This document shows positions 7,971 through 16,674 of a stretch of 64,000 nt of DNA, piece after piece. Source of the DNA: Ruminococcus sp. zg-924 (lineage in GTDB: Bacteria > Bacillota > Clostridia > Oscillospirales > Acutalibacteraceae). The DNA is taken from NCBI RefSeq assembly GCF_024433635.1, contig NZ_WNJZ01000003.1:62001-126000 (forward strand). The letters are read 5' to 3'. Position 1 is the stretch's first letter. Each line of letters begins with the position of its first letter. The notes under the pieces are model-generated. The model did no database searches and was not told where the DNA came from. It saw only the letters and a program-made list of their open reading frames with translations. A program made the position numbers and the translations under genes.

Positions 7971-10900
7971 ATGAAGTTCAAAAAAGCGATTGCTTTGGCT
8001 TTGTCAGCTATGATGATATCAACTGCCGTTGCAATCCCAATGAATGCATCGGCTGCAACTGTTACCAATAAGTATGCAACCGAAGCCGCTAAGCTTGATC
8101 AGAAGGCGTATACAGGCAATGACCTCGGCGCAACCTATACACCTGCGGCAACAACCTTCAAGGTTTGGTCACCTACTGCTTCAAAGGCAATGGTAAGACT
8201 TTATGCAACAGGTTCTGCAAGCGAGTCAAAGAAAGCCGGCGTAAAAGACGTTTTAGAAACTCTTGAGATGACTTTTGACGAGACAAATGGCGTTTGGTCA
8301 GTAACAGTTGAGAAGGACCTGAAAAATGTTTACTACCAGTATTTAATCACCATTGGTGGAAAGACCGGCGGAACAGGCGACATATACGCTAAGGCTGCCG
8401 GTGTTAACGGCAACAGAAGCATGGTTGTTGACCTTGACAGCACAGACCCTAAGGGCTGGGAGAACGATACATATAAGCTCGTTCCTAACCAGACAGACGC
8501 AAACATCTGGGAAATTCACGTTAAGGACTTCTCTTATGACAAAAGCTCAGGAGTCAGCGAAGCTAACCGTGGCAGATACCTTGCTTTCACAGAAAGCGGC
8601 ACAACTCTTAACGGTGAGGGTAAAATTTCAACCTGCGTTGACTACCTCAAGGATATGGGCATTAAGTATGTTCACATCAACCCGTTCTATGATTTCGGCT
8701 CAATTCAGGAGGACGGCCCGCAAACTCAGTTTAACTGGGGCTACGACCCGAAGAACTACAATGTTCCGGAAGGCTCCTATTCTTCAAACCCGTATGACGG
8801 TAACGTAAGAATCAACGAGGTTAAGCAGATGGTTATGGCTCTGCATAATGCAGGCATAGGCATTATTATGGACGTTGTTTATAACCATACTCACGAAGGC
8901 GAAACCTCATTCTTCAACAAAACTGTTCCTAACTACTATTACAGAGTTTACAACAGCGGCAAGTGGGCTAATAACTCCGGCTGCGGCAACGACACAGCGT
9001 CAGAGCGTGCTATGTATAGAAAGTATATGATAGATTCTGTTACATATTGGGCACAGGAGTACCACATTGACGGCTTCCGTTTTGACCTTATGGGTCTTCA
9101 CGATGTTGAAACAATGAACCAGATTCGTGCAAGTCTTGACACAATCAACCCTGACCTCATTATGTACGGCGAAGGCTGGAATATGACAGGCTCTGATAAG
9201 CTTTACAGCTATCCTGCAATGGCTAACCAGACTCAGTCAGCCGCATTAAGCACAAGAATTTCTTACTTCAACGACCAGTTCAGGGATGCTGCAAAGGGCA
9301 GTGTATTTGAGGCAACAGGCAAGGGCTTCCTTCAGGAAGCTAACAAGAGCAATATGGGCAGCCTGCTTGCAGGTATAATGGCTAACACAACAAGCGGTAA
9401 CTGGAAGGCGCAGACTCCTGAGCAGACAGTTACATATGTTGACTGCCACGATAACCACACTCTTTATGACAGACTTGTGGCTTCGGTAAAGGGCGAGCTT
9501 ACTGACCTTTATTCAAACAGATATGAGGATCTTATTCAGATGAACAAGATGTCGGCGGCTCTTGTTTACACATCACAGGGTGTTCCGTTTATTCTTGCAG
9601 GTGAAGAGTTCGCAAGAACAAAGTACGGCGACCACAACTCTTATAAATCAAGCCCTGAAATCAACAAGCTCGACTGGAACCGTCTTGTTGACTATGCAGA
9701 CCTTGTTTCTTACTACAAGGGTATGATTAAGCTCAGAGATGCTTATGCTCCGTTCAGAGATGCAACAGGAGCAGTTGCAAAAAGCAAGCTTAAGTACGTT
9801 TCACCGGCTAAGCTTCCGGTTGGTGTTCTTGCGTACACAATCAACGACGATACAGCAATCTGGAAGAATGTTGCTGTAATCTTCAACAGCTCTGACGAGG
9901 CTCAGACTGTTACACTTCCGGGCGAAAATCTGCCGCAGAACTGGGTAATTCTTGTTAACGGAGAGCAGGCAGGCGTAAACAGCCTTGGCGAAATCAACAC
10001 AGGCGCAGAAATTACAATTCCTGCAAACACATCTTATGTTCTTGCTGACAAGGCAAGCTATGAAAGCTCAGGCGTGAAGTCTGACACAGGTACAGTTGTT
10101 GTTAAGCACATCAACGCTTCAACAGGCGAAATTCTCAAACAGATGACAATTGCCGACGATTGTAACAAGAAATATGTAACACAGCCTGACGCTACTCTTG
10201 CAATCGACTATGACTTAGAGGCGGTGCCGAATAACGCAGAGGGCGTATTTATGCAGGAGCCTCAGACAGTTGAGTATAAATACATTCCGTACACACTTAA
10301 GGCTTACAGCCTCAGCGACGGTAAAACCCCTGCAACTCTTATGGACGCAGTGCTTGTTCAGAAGCACGCTTTGGAAATTCCGGTTGGTCTTACAGAGGAG
10401 CAGATTAAAATTGCCGATGTAAACTTTGACGGAGTAGTTAACATTAAGGACGCTATCTCTTATCAGAAGATTGTTCTTAATCTGCCGGTATCAGGTGTAG
10501 GTTCTGTTACAACTAAGTATGTTGACACAGAAACAGGCGAAGAGATTGCAGCTTCTGTTACAACCAGAGGCCGTGCAGGCGAAGCATACACCACATCAAC
10601 TCCTGCAGTTAAGCTCTATGTTCTTGACGAAACAAAGATTCCTGCAAACGCTGAGGGTGTATACTCAAACGGCGAAAAGACAGTAACATATGCTTACAAG
10701 CTCAACGCTGTTAAGAGATTTGTTCACGTTAAGCTGCTTGAAGGTCAAACATGGATTCCTAACCTTTATTCGTGGGAAGACGGTGTAGGCGATTATCTTG
10801 GCGCATGGCCGGGCACACAGATGTCAGATGCTGACGGCGACGGCTGGTATGATATTCAGATTAATACAACAACAGGTGTATACAACTGGATAATCAACGA

Positions 10901-11033
10901 TGGCAGCGGCAACCAGACAACAGATAACGTAAACGCAGATAGCGATTTGTGGGTAGTTATGAAGGTTGCAAAGCCAAACAAGGGAGCGGCTGAAAGCGAG
11001 TACACAGTTTATACAGAGAAGCCGGCATTATAA
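7971..11033 (+). CDS. Dockerin-bearing pullulanase with MucBP and CBM26-like modules
   Basis: Secreted multi-domain debranching enzyme. After a signal peptide (MKFKKAIALAL...ASA) comes a CBM48-like domain, then a GH13_14 catalytic domain with FNWGYDP, nucleophile Asp 372, acid/base Glu 401 and Asp 494. Near residues 700-770 is a MucBP-like module (GTVVVKHINASTGE). Near 780-840 is a dockerin whose second repeat is canonical (DVNFDGVVNIKD) and whose first is degenerate. A second MucBP-like module (TTKYVDTETGEEI) follows at about 844-910, then a CBM26-like starch-binding domain (LYSWEDGVGDYLGAWPG) at about 914-1017. An AAAGGAGG site precedes the ATG. The dockerin implies assembly on a cohesin scaffoldin encoded elsewhere. 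Confidence 0.93.
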   Translation: MKFKKAIALALSAMMISTAVAIPMNASAATVTNKYATEAAKLDQKAYTGNDLGATYTPAATTFKVWSPTASKAMVRLYATGSASESKKAGVKDVLETLEMTFDETNGVWSVTVEKDLKNVYYQYLITIGGKTGGTGDIYAKAAGVNGNRSMVVDLDSTDPKGWENDTYKLVPNQTDANIWEIHVKDFSYDKSSGVSEANRGRYLAFTESGTTLNGEGKISTCVDYLKDMGIKYVHINPFYDFGSIQEDGPQTQFNWGYDPKNYNVPEGSYSSNPYDGNVRINEVKQMVMALHNAGIGIIMDVVYNHTHEGETSFFNKTVPNYYYRVYNSGKWANNSGCGNDTASERAMYRKYMIDSVTYWAQEYHIDGFRFDLMGLHDVETMNQIRASLDTINPDLIMYGEGWNMTGSDKLYSYPAMANQTQSAALSTRISYFNDQFRDAAKGSVFEATGKGFLQEANKSNMGSLLAGIMANTTSGNWKAQTPEQTVTYVDCHDNHTLYDRLVASVKGELTDLYSNRYEDLIQMNKMSAALVYTSQGVPFILAGEEFARTKYGDHNSYKSSPEINKLDWNRLVDYADLVSYYKGMIKLRDAYAPFRDATGAVAKSKLKYVSPAKLPVGVLAYTINDDTAIWKNVAVIFNSSDEAQTVTLPGENLPQNWVILVNGEQAGVNSLGEINTGAEITIPANTSYVLADKASYESSGVKSDTGTVVVKHINASTGEILKQMTIADDCNKKYVTQPDATLAIDYDLEAVPNNAEGVFMQEPQTVEYKYIPYTLKAYSLSDGKTPATLMDAVLVQKHALEIPVGLTEEQIKIADVNFDGVVNIKDAISYQKIVLNLPVSGVGSVTTKYVDTETGEEIAASVTTRGRAGEAYTTSTPAVKLYVLDETKIPANAEGVYSNGEKTVTYAYKLNAVKRFVHVKLLEGQTWIPNLYSWEDGVGDYLGAWPGTQMSDADGDGWYDIQINTTTGVYNWIINDGSGNQTTDNVNADSDLWVVMKVAKPNKGAAESEYTVYTEKPAL

Positions 11034-11081
11034 TCCGCCGCTTACTCAAAGTTAAATAAGCTAACCTAAATAAGGCATAAC

Positions 11082-11117
11082 AACAGGCTCATTGCGAAAG
11101 CAATGAGCCTGTTTTGC
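11082..11117 (+). terminator. Strong terminator after the pullulanases
   Basis: AACAGGCTCATTGC pairs perfectly with GCAATGAGCCTGTT around a GAAA loop, followed by TT. It closes the pullulanase transcript. Confidence 0.85.
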
Positions 11118-11201
11118 AGGTGCTGGATAATTATTATATAGCCTAAGCTTTTTAGGCTGGTTGGCTATTGTGCGTTAAAATCAAAATTTGCTTATAATGC
11201 A

Positions 11202-11233
11202 ATAAACACAAATCGGCTCCCAAGTGGGAGCCG
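11202..11233 (-). terminator. Terminator of hisHF
   Basis: CGGCTCCCA (11214-11222) pairs with TGGGAGCCG (11225-11233). On the minus strand the stem is followed by a T-rich stretch, placing it just beyond the hisF stop. Confidence 0.75.
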
Positions 11234-11249
11234 AAAACTTTTAATGGTT

Positions 11250-12005
11250 TTATTTTCGCACCGAGATACCCTTTCCGTCAAGGTATTCCTTAAGCTGAGG
11301 AATCGGAATCTCACCAAAATGGAACAGCGAAGCCGCAAGCACTGCGTCTGCTTTTCCCTTTGTAAACGCATCATAAAAATGCTCAAGTGCGCCTGCACCG
11401 CCTGAAGCTATAACAGGGATTCCTACGCTTTCTGATACCGCCCTTGTAAGCTCCAAATCATAGCCCTGCTTTTGTCCGTCGCAGTCCATACTTGTCAGCA
11501 AAATCTCGCCTGCTCCTCGTTTTTCGGCTTCAATTGCCCACTTTATTGCGTCCATGCCGACAGGTACTCTGCCGCCGTTGATATAAACCTCCCAACTGCT
11601 GCTTGTGCGTTTAGCGTCAATTGCGCATACAACACATTGACTGCCGAATTTGTATGACGCTTCGTTTATAATATCAGGGTTTTTAACCGCCGCCGAGTTT
11701 ACCGACACCTTGTCGGCACCTGCTCTTAAAATGTCGGTAAAATCCTCAACTGTCCTTATGCCGCCGCCAACTGTGAACGGAATAAATATGCTGTTTGCAA
11801 CAGCGCTTACCATATCGGTTACAATCGCTCTTGAGTCGCTTGAAGCGGTTATGTCGAGAAACACAAGCTCGTCAGCTCCCTGCTTATCATAGGCAATAGC
11901 CGCTTCAACAGGGTCGCCTGCGTCACGCAGATTTACAAAGCTCGTTCCCTTTACAACTCTGCCGTCCTTGACGTCAAGGCACGGTATAATTCTTTTTGCG
12001 TACAT
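11250..12005 (-). CDS. hisF: Imidazole glycerol phosphate synthase cyclase subunit HisF
   Basis: Cyclase half of IGP synthase. It uses ammonia from HisH to turn PRFAR into imidazole-glycerol phosphate and AICAR. The protein starts [17 protein letters not shown], which contains the first catalytic Asp of the (beta/alpha)8 barrel. It has the second phosphate-binding half ([18 protein letters not shown]) and normal length (251). It lies 17 bases downstream of hisH and is read with it. It sits about 34 kb from the remaining his genes, which lack hisF and hisH. Confidence 0.97.
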   Translation of the reverse strand: MYAKRIIPCLDVKDGRVVKGTSFVNLRDAGDPVEAAIAYDKQGADELVFLDITASSDSRAIVTDMVSAVANSIFIPFTVGGGIRTVEDFTDILRAGADKVSVNSAAVKNPDIINEASYKFGSQCVVCAIDAKRTSSSWEVYINGGRVPVGMDAIKWAIEAEKRGAGEILLTSMDCDGQKQGYDLELTRAVSESVGIPVIASGGAGALEHFYDAFTKGKADAVLAASLFHFGEIPIPQLKEYLDGKGISVRK

Positions 12006-12022
12006 ATAAAAACCTCTTTATC

Positions 12023-12637
12023 TTATTTAGTCATTGCTGCAAAATTTTCAAGCATCTTAAGTCCAACGCTGCCGCTTTTTTCAGGGTGAAACTGAGTTGC
12101 TATAATGTTGCCGCACTCAACAGCGGCGTCAATCTTTGTGCCGTAGTTTGTTGTTGCGGCTACAATAGAGCTGTCAGCGGCGGTCAGATAATATGAGTGA
12201 ACGAAGTAAACGTAGCTTTCGTCCGGAACGCCCTTGAAAATGCCGTTATGTTTTTTTATGCTTATTGAGTTCCAGCCCATATGCGGAATCTTTAAAGAGC
12301 CGTCAGAGTTTGGAATTTTTGTTATGCTGCCGTCAAGCAGTGAGAGTCCCTTTGCACCCGGGCTTTCCTCGCTTTCCGAAAAAAGCAGGTGCAGCCCCAG
12401 ACAAATTCCGAGGAACGGGTTGCCGCCCTGAGCGTAGTCCTTAACAGCCTCAACAAGTCTGCTTTTTGCCATGCAGTCCATAGCGTCTGCAAACGAGCCG
12501 ACGCCCGGCAGGATTGCGCTGCCGCACTTAAAAAGCTCCTCTCGGCTGTCAACAATCTTACATTCGCTGCCTATAAATTTCAGCGCCTTATATACGCTTT
12601 GCAGATTACCTGCACCGTAGTCGATTATGCCAATCAT
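12023..12637 (-). CDS. hisH: Imidazole glycerol phosphate synthase glutaminase subunit HisH
   Basis: Class-I glutamine amidotransferase that feeds ammonia to HisF. The start IGIIDYGAGNL is typical. The nucleophile Cys sits in GICLGLHLLF, and the His-x-Glu pair in QFHPEKSG near the C-terminus. The ATG at 12637 has a GGAGG site 8 bases upstream, so the longer open frame to 12661 is not needed. A predicted promoter about 200 bases upstream leaves a long leader that carries a structured repeat. Confidence 0.96.
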   Translation of the reverse strand: MIGIIDYGAGNLQSVYKALKFIGSECKIVDSREELFKCGSAILPGVGSFADAMDCMAKSRLVEAVKDYAQGGNPFLGICLGLHLLFSESEESPGAKGLSLLDGSITKIPNSDGSLKIPHMGWNSISIKKHNGIFKGVPDESYVYFVHSYYLTAADSSIVAATTNYGTKIDAAVECGNIIATQFHPEKSGSVGLKMLENFAAMTK

Positions 12638-12699
12638 ATATAAAACCTCCGAATGCCGCAAACGGCAATAAATAAATTACTTTGAAAAAAGAATAATGT

Positions 12700-12835
12700 T
12701 AAAGCCCCAGCAAGTATTACCGATGTTGCAGTAAACGGTCTTGACTGCTCCGCTTGCACCGATAAAACCCGAACAGAACATAGCCTCCCTTGCTAAAGGT
12801 AAGTGTCTGCCGCAGGCATACTGCGGTTATGATTT
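12700..12835. repeat. Structured intergenic repeat in the hisHF leader (copy A)
   Basis: This stretch between hisH and the rpiR-type gene holds the repeat core AACGGTCTTGACTGC (12734-12748), preceded at a fixed distance by AGCAAGTATTA. It also holds a CCTCCCTTGCTAAAGG block (12784-12799) and a hairpin CCGCAG/CTGCGG (about 12811-12829). AGCAAG and CTTGCT can pair to close a larger fold. Related copies occur near 28.5, 32.9, 34.45, 38.5 and 45.5 kb. If the predicted minus-strand promoter is right, it is transcribed as the 5' leader of hisH. I do not recognise it as a named RNA family. Confidence 0.55.
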
Positions 12836-12846
12836 CTAATAGGCTC

Positions 12847-12875
12847 ATTTTATCATACTAATGCAGCTCTTGCAA
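12847..12875 (-). promoter_or_regulatory. Predicted promoter of hisHF
   Basis: On the minus strand, TTGCAA (12875-12870) and TAAAAT (12852-12847) are 17 bases apart, with a TG two bases before the -10. The start point would be near 12840, giving a leader of about 200 bases. Confidence 0.55.
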
Positions 12876-13041
12876 ACACAAATTGCATTTTTTAACAAAC
12901 GCAGCCAAAATATGCTTTAATTTTGTCTTAAATCAAGCTTGGTATGAAAGTTTACACTCTTTTTGCTTGATTTTCTTTTGCTTTTGTATTAAACTTAAAT
13001 ATGTATAATTATATTAATATTACTTTTGCAAGGTGGAAAAA

Positions 13042-13941
13042 ATGGAGCATTTATTTGCAAAAATTGAAAATATGAGGAGCAAGCTGTCAAAGGGACAGAA
13101 GCGTATTGCACAATATATTGAGGAGCATTACGACAAGGCGGCGTTTATGACGGCGTCACGGCTTGGCGAAACTGTCGGAGTAAGCGAGTCAACCGTTGTG
13201 CGCTTTGCTGTTGAGATAGGCTATGACGGCTACCCAAAGCTTCAAAAGGCAATGCAGGAGCTTATCAAGGACAAGCTGACATCTGTTCAGAGAATTGAGG
13301 TAACAAGCACTCGCTTTGGTGAGGATAACATTCTTGAAAGCGTGCTAAATCAGGATATAGAGAAGATTAAGCGCACTATTGAAGAAGTGTCGCACGATGA
13401 CTTTGAAGCGGCGGTAAAGGCAATTGTAGAGGCTGAGAATATCTATATATTCGCCGTTCGCAGTTCGTCTGCTCTTGCCAACTTCCTTGGATATTACTTT
13501 GACCTTATCTTTGGTAACGTGCGGGTTGTCAGCACTACAAGCAAGATTGAAATTTACGAAAAACTTCTGCATATCAACGAAAATGACGCTATCATCGGCA
13601 TCAGCTTTCCGCGCTATTCAAAGACAGCGGTTGAGGGAATGAAATTCGCATCAGACAGAAATGCGTCAGTTATTGCGATAACAGACAGTATGATTTCTCC
13701 GCTTGTAGCTCCTGCCGACTATGTCTTGCTTGCAAGCAGTGATATGGCTTCAATAGTCGATTCCCTTGTAGCGCCGCTTAGCCTTATAAATGCGCTTATT
13801 GTCGCTACTGTGTTGGCGAAAAAAGCAAGCGTAGAGAGCACCTTCCAGCGTCTTGAAACCTACTGGGATAAATATGACGTTTACGCTAAAACCTCGGAAA
13901 TTGCAAAATATGCCGATGAAAACGAGGAAAAAAATGAGTAA
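13042..13941 (+). CDS. RpiR/MurR family transcriptional regulator with SIS domain
   Basis: Sugar-phosphate-responsive DNA-binding regulator. The N-terminal helix-turn-helix of the RpiR type covers about residues 1-80 (LSKGQKRIAQYIEEHYDKAAFMTAS, VGVSESTVVRFAVEIGYDGYPKLQ). A SIS sugar-phosphate-binding domain follows at about 110-250 (IYIFAVRSSSAL, IIGISFPRYSKTAVEGMKFA, VIAITDS). The ATG at 13042 has AAGGTGG six bases upstream. A TATAAT lies at 13004-13009 without a convincing -35. It overlaps the next gene by 8 bases, so the two are coupled. Its targets cannot be read here. Confidence 0.9.
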   Translation: MEHLFAKIENMRSKLSKGQKRIAQYIEEHYDKAAFMTASRLGETVGVSESTVVRFAVEIGYDGYPKLQKAMQELIKDKLTSVQRIEVTSTRFGEDNILESVLNQDIEKIKRTIEEVSHDDFEAAVKAIVEAENIYIFAVRSSSALANFLGYYFDLIFGNVRVVSTTSKIEIYEKLLHINENDAIIGISFPRYSKTAVEGMKFASDRNASVIAITDSMISPLVAPADYVLLASSDMASIVDSLVAPLSLINALIVATVLAKKASVESTFQRLETYWDKYDVYAKTSEIAKYADENEEKNE

Positions 13942-15181
13942 AACCGTTGTCATTATAGGTGCAGGGGCCTCTGGAATGATGGCGGCACATTTTGCCGCAC
14001 AAAACGGAGCAAGGGTTATATTGCTTGAAAAAAATAAAAAGGTTTGCCGCAAGGTTATGATAACCGGCAAGGGCAGATGCAACGTAACCAACAATTCATC
14101 TCCCGATAATTTAATTTCAAAAACGCCGACAAACGGCAGATTTCTGTACAGTGCCGTAAACAGCTTTACTCCTGCCGATACAATGGATTTTTTTGAAAGT
14201 GCAGGAGTTGCTCTTAAAACCGAGAGAGGAAACAGAGTTTTTCCAAGCTCAGATAAGGCATCTGACATTGTTGACGCTCTGCTGAGAACGGTAAAACGGG
14301 ACGGCTGTAAAATTCTGAATGAAAAGCAGGCTAAGAGCCTTATAATTGCTGATAACAGAGTCTGCGGTGTCTATCTTACAGACGGCACGGAGATAAAGGG
14401 TGACAGCGTAATTGTAGCCTGCGGCGGTGCGTCATATCCCAAAACAGGCTCAAACGGCGACGGTTATATGCTTGCAAAGCAGGCAGGGCATACTATAAAG
14501 GAGATAAAGCCGTCACTTGTACCGTTGGAGTGCAAGGGCAATACCTGCGCAAGGCTTCAGGGCTTGTCACTTAAGAATGTAAACCTTTCCGTTCATTTCA
14601 AAAACGGCAAAAAGCCTGTATTTTCAGAGCAGGGCGAAATGCTGTTTACTCACTTTGGCATAAGCGGTCCGCTTGTGCTGAGTGCGTCATCACATATGAA
14701 AAAGGGCGAGGTTTCGGATTATACCATTACTGTCGATTTAAAGCCTGCGCTTGACATCGACACGCTCGACAAACGCCTTGTGCGTGATTTTGACGAGTTC
14801 TGCAACAAAGATTTTGCAAATTCACTCGGCAAGCTTTTGCCCTCAAAGCTGATTCCTGTTATAATAGAGCGGTCGAAAATAGCACCGACAGAGAAATGCA
14901 ACAGCATAACAAAGCAACAGCGCACAGCGTTGGCAACGCTTATTAAGGGCTTTGAGGTAGTGCCAAACCGTTTCCGTCCGATTGACGAGGCTATAATAAC
15001 CTCAGGCGGCGTAAACACCAAGGAGATAAACCCGAAAACAATGGAGTCAAAGCTTATCGGCGGCTTGTACTTTGCAGGAGAGGTTATCGACGTTGACGCC
15101 TACACAGGCGGCTACAACCTGCAAATTGCATTCTCAACCGGTGCGCTTGCAGGACAAAACAGCGTCCTTGACGATTTTTAA
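13934..15181 (+). CDS. HI0933/YhiN-like FAD-dependent flavoprotein
   Basis: NAD(P)/FAD-dependent oxidoreductase of the HI0933 (YhiN) family, of unknown physiological substrate. The Rossmann motif VIIGAGASGMMAAHFA is at the N-terminus. It is followed by the family hallmark KVMITGKGRCNVTN and a C-terminal FAD-contact stretch (GGLYFAGEVIDVDAYTGGYN). The ATG at 13934 lies within the end of the rpiR-type gene. Length is about 415 residues, normal. It is followed by cmk after 18 bases and probably shares a transcript with it. Confidence 0.92.
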   Translation: MSKTVVIIGAGASGMMAAHFAAQNGARVILLEKNKKVCRKVMITGKGRCNVTNNSSPDNLISKTPTNGRFLYSAVNSFTPADTMDFFESAGVALKTERGNRVFPSSDKASDIVDALLRTVKRDGCKILNEKQAKSLIIADNRVCGVYLTDGTEIKGDSVIVACGGASYPKTGSNGDGYMLAKQAGHTIKEIKPSLVPLECKGNTCARLQGLSLKNVNLSVHFKNGKKPVFSEQGEMLFTHFGISGPLVLSASSHMKKGEVSDYTITVDLKPALDIDTLDKRLVRDFDEFCNKDFANSLGKLLPSKLIPVIIERSKIAPTEKCNSITKQQRTALATLIKGFEVVPNRFRPIDEAIITSGGVNTKEINPKTMESKLIGGLYFAGEVIDVDAYTGGYNLQIAFSTGALAGQNSVLDDF

Positions 15182-15199
15182 TATATATAGGAGGAGAAT

Positions 15200-15877
15200 A
15201 TGATTTCTGTGGCTATAGACGGACCTGCCGGTGCAGGAAAAAGCACGATTGCAAAAACGGCGGCAAAACGCCTTAATTTTATATATGTCGATACCGGTGC
15301 GCTTTACAGAACACTCGGCTACGGTGCGTCAGTCGGCGGAGTCGATATTCACAATGAAGCCGAGCTTGAACGCTATCTTGAAAACAGCAGTGTCGAGCTT
15401 AAGTTCATTGACGGCGAGCAGAGGGTGTTCTTAAACGGGCAGGATGTGTCTGACAAGATAAGGACACCGCAAATGGGTACGGCGGCGTCTGAGATTTCCG
15501 CAATACCAATGGTCAGGGAATACCTGCTTGGTATGCAGCGAGCTTTAGCAAAGTCGAATAACGTGATAATGGACGGCAGAGATATAGGCACAGTTGTGTT
15601 GCCGAATGCCGAGGTTAAAATCTTCCTTACAGCATCTCCGGAGTGCCGTGCAAAAAGACGTTTGAAGGATTTTGAGCAAAAGGGCGAGGCTGTTGATTAT
15701 GACGAGGTTTTGCGGCTTATAAAAGAAAGAGATTATCAGGATTCTCACCGTGAGATTGCGCCGCTTAAGCCTGCCGAGGACAGCGTGATTGTTGACAACT
15801 CGCAGCTTGATTTGGAGCAATCAATTGAGAAGATAATATCTATTGTTCAGGACAGAATTGCTGTGATGAATGTTTGA
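15200..15877 (+). CDS. cmk: Cytidylate kinase
   Basis: Phosphorylates CMP and dCMP to the diphosphates. The P-loop GPAGAGKST starts near residue 8. YVDTGALYRTLG binds the nucleotide, and the RDIGTVVLP and R-RRL-D motifs are those of the CMK family. Length of 225 is normal, with an AGGAGGAG site before the ATG. The order cmk, plsC, ispH-rpsA is common in Clostridia. The 167 bases that follow contain no gene and nothing I can identify. Confidence 0.96.
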   Translation: MISVAIDGPAGAGKSTIAKTAAKRLNFIYVDTGALYRTLGYGASVGGVDIHNEAELERYLENSSVELKFIDGEQRVFLNGQDVSDKIRTPQMGTAASEISAIPMVREYLLGMQRALAKSNNVIMDGRDIGTVVLPNAEVKIFLTASPECRAKRRLKDFEQKGEAVDYDEVLRLIKERDYQDSHREIAPLKPAEDSVIVDNSQLDLEQSIEKIISIVQDRIAVMNV

Positions 15878-16044
15878 TTTATGACCATAGAGTCAACCTG
15901 CCTTGAACGCAAAGCCCGCCGTTAACTTGCGCAAAGGGCAAAATTTCACTGAATGTTGTTAATTTTAGACATTGCCTTTTACGGAAGCCGTGAACAATAG
16001 TTTTGGCAAATCCGACATAACATATCACTTAGCGAGGAGAAAAA

Positions 16045-16665
16045 ATGAAAGAGAAAAAACCGTTTATTTTTAAGCTTGCAAGGATGGTTTGTACGCCTGT
16101 ATTCAAGCTGATTTACAGATACGAAATAACAAACAGAAACAACATACCGCCGCAGGGCGCTTATATTGTTGCCTGCAATCACCAGTCCTACTCTGATCCG
16201 GTGCTTTTGGGCATAGGGCAGAAGCGTATAATAAACTTTATGGCGAAGGAGGAGCTTTTCCGCAACAAATTCTTTGCCGCCCTAATTCGCTCACTGGGTG
16301 CTTTTCCTGTTCACCGTGGTGGCACAGGCGACCAAACGGCAATTAATAACGCACAGAAGCTTTTGTTAGACGGCAGAGTTCTCGGCATTTTTCCGGAAGG
16401 CAAAAGAAGCTTAAACGGCGAGCTTTTAAAGCTTCGTGCAGGTGCGGTTATGCTTGCTTATCAGTGTAACGTGCCTATTATACCTGCCTGCATAACGGCA
16501 AAGGGCGGCAAAATGAAAATGTTTAACAAGGTGAAAATAACCTACGGCGACCCGATAAGCTGCGAACAGCTCGGTATTACGCAGGGCAGCGGCAAAGAGC
16601 TTAGAGAGGCTACAAAAAAGCTTGCCGAAAAAATAGCGGCAATTCGTGAAAAGGATAAATTCTGA
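16045..16665 (+). CDS. plsC: 1-acyl-sn-glycerol-3-phosphate acyltransferase
   Basis: Transfers an acyl group to lysophosphatidic acid, giving phosphatidic acid at the membrane. The catalytic H-X4-D motif is in NHQSYSDP near residue 46, and the phosphate-binding FPEGKRS motif near 117. A basic N-terminus with a hydrophobic stretch fits a membrane-associated enzyme. At 206 residues it is of the short PlsC type. GCGAGGAG precedes the ATG. The ispH-rpsA gene starts nine bases after the stop. Confidence 0.93.
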   Translation: MKEKKPFIFKLARMVCTPVFKLIYRYEITNRNNIPPQGAYIVACNHQSYSDPVLLGIGQKRIINFMAKEELFRNKFFAALIRSLGAFPVHRGGTGDQTAINNAQKLLLDGRVLGIFPEGKRSLNGELLKLRAGAVMLAYQCNVPIIPACITAKGGKMKMFNKVKITYGDPISCEQLGITQGSGKELREATKKLAEKIAAIREKDKF

Positions 16666-16674
16666 GGTGATTAG

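Noticed and set aside
12700-12835. 6S RNA gene
   Set aside because: A faint resemblance (GTT then CACCGATA) was noted, but the length, closing stem and symmetry do not fit well, and the same core recurs at five other loci, so a repeat explains it better.
12662-12860. T-box riboswitch for the hisHF leader
   Set aside because: The conserved antiterminator sequence (GGTGG-ACCGCG type) and a specifier-loop arrangement are not present.
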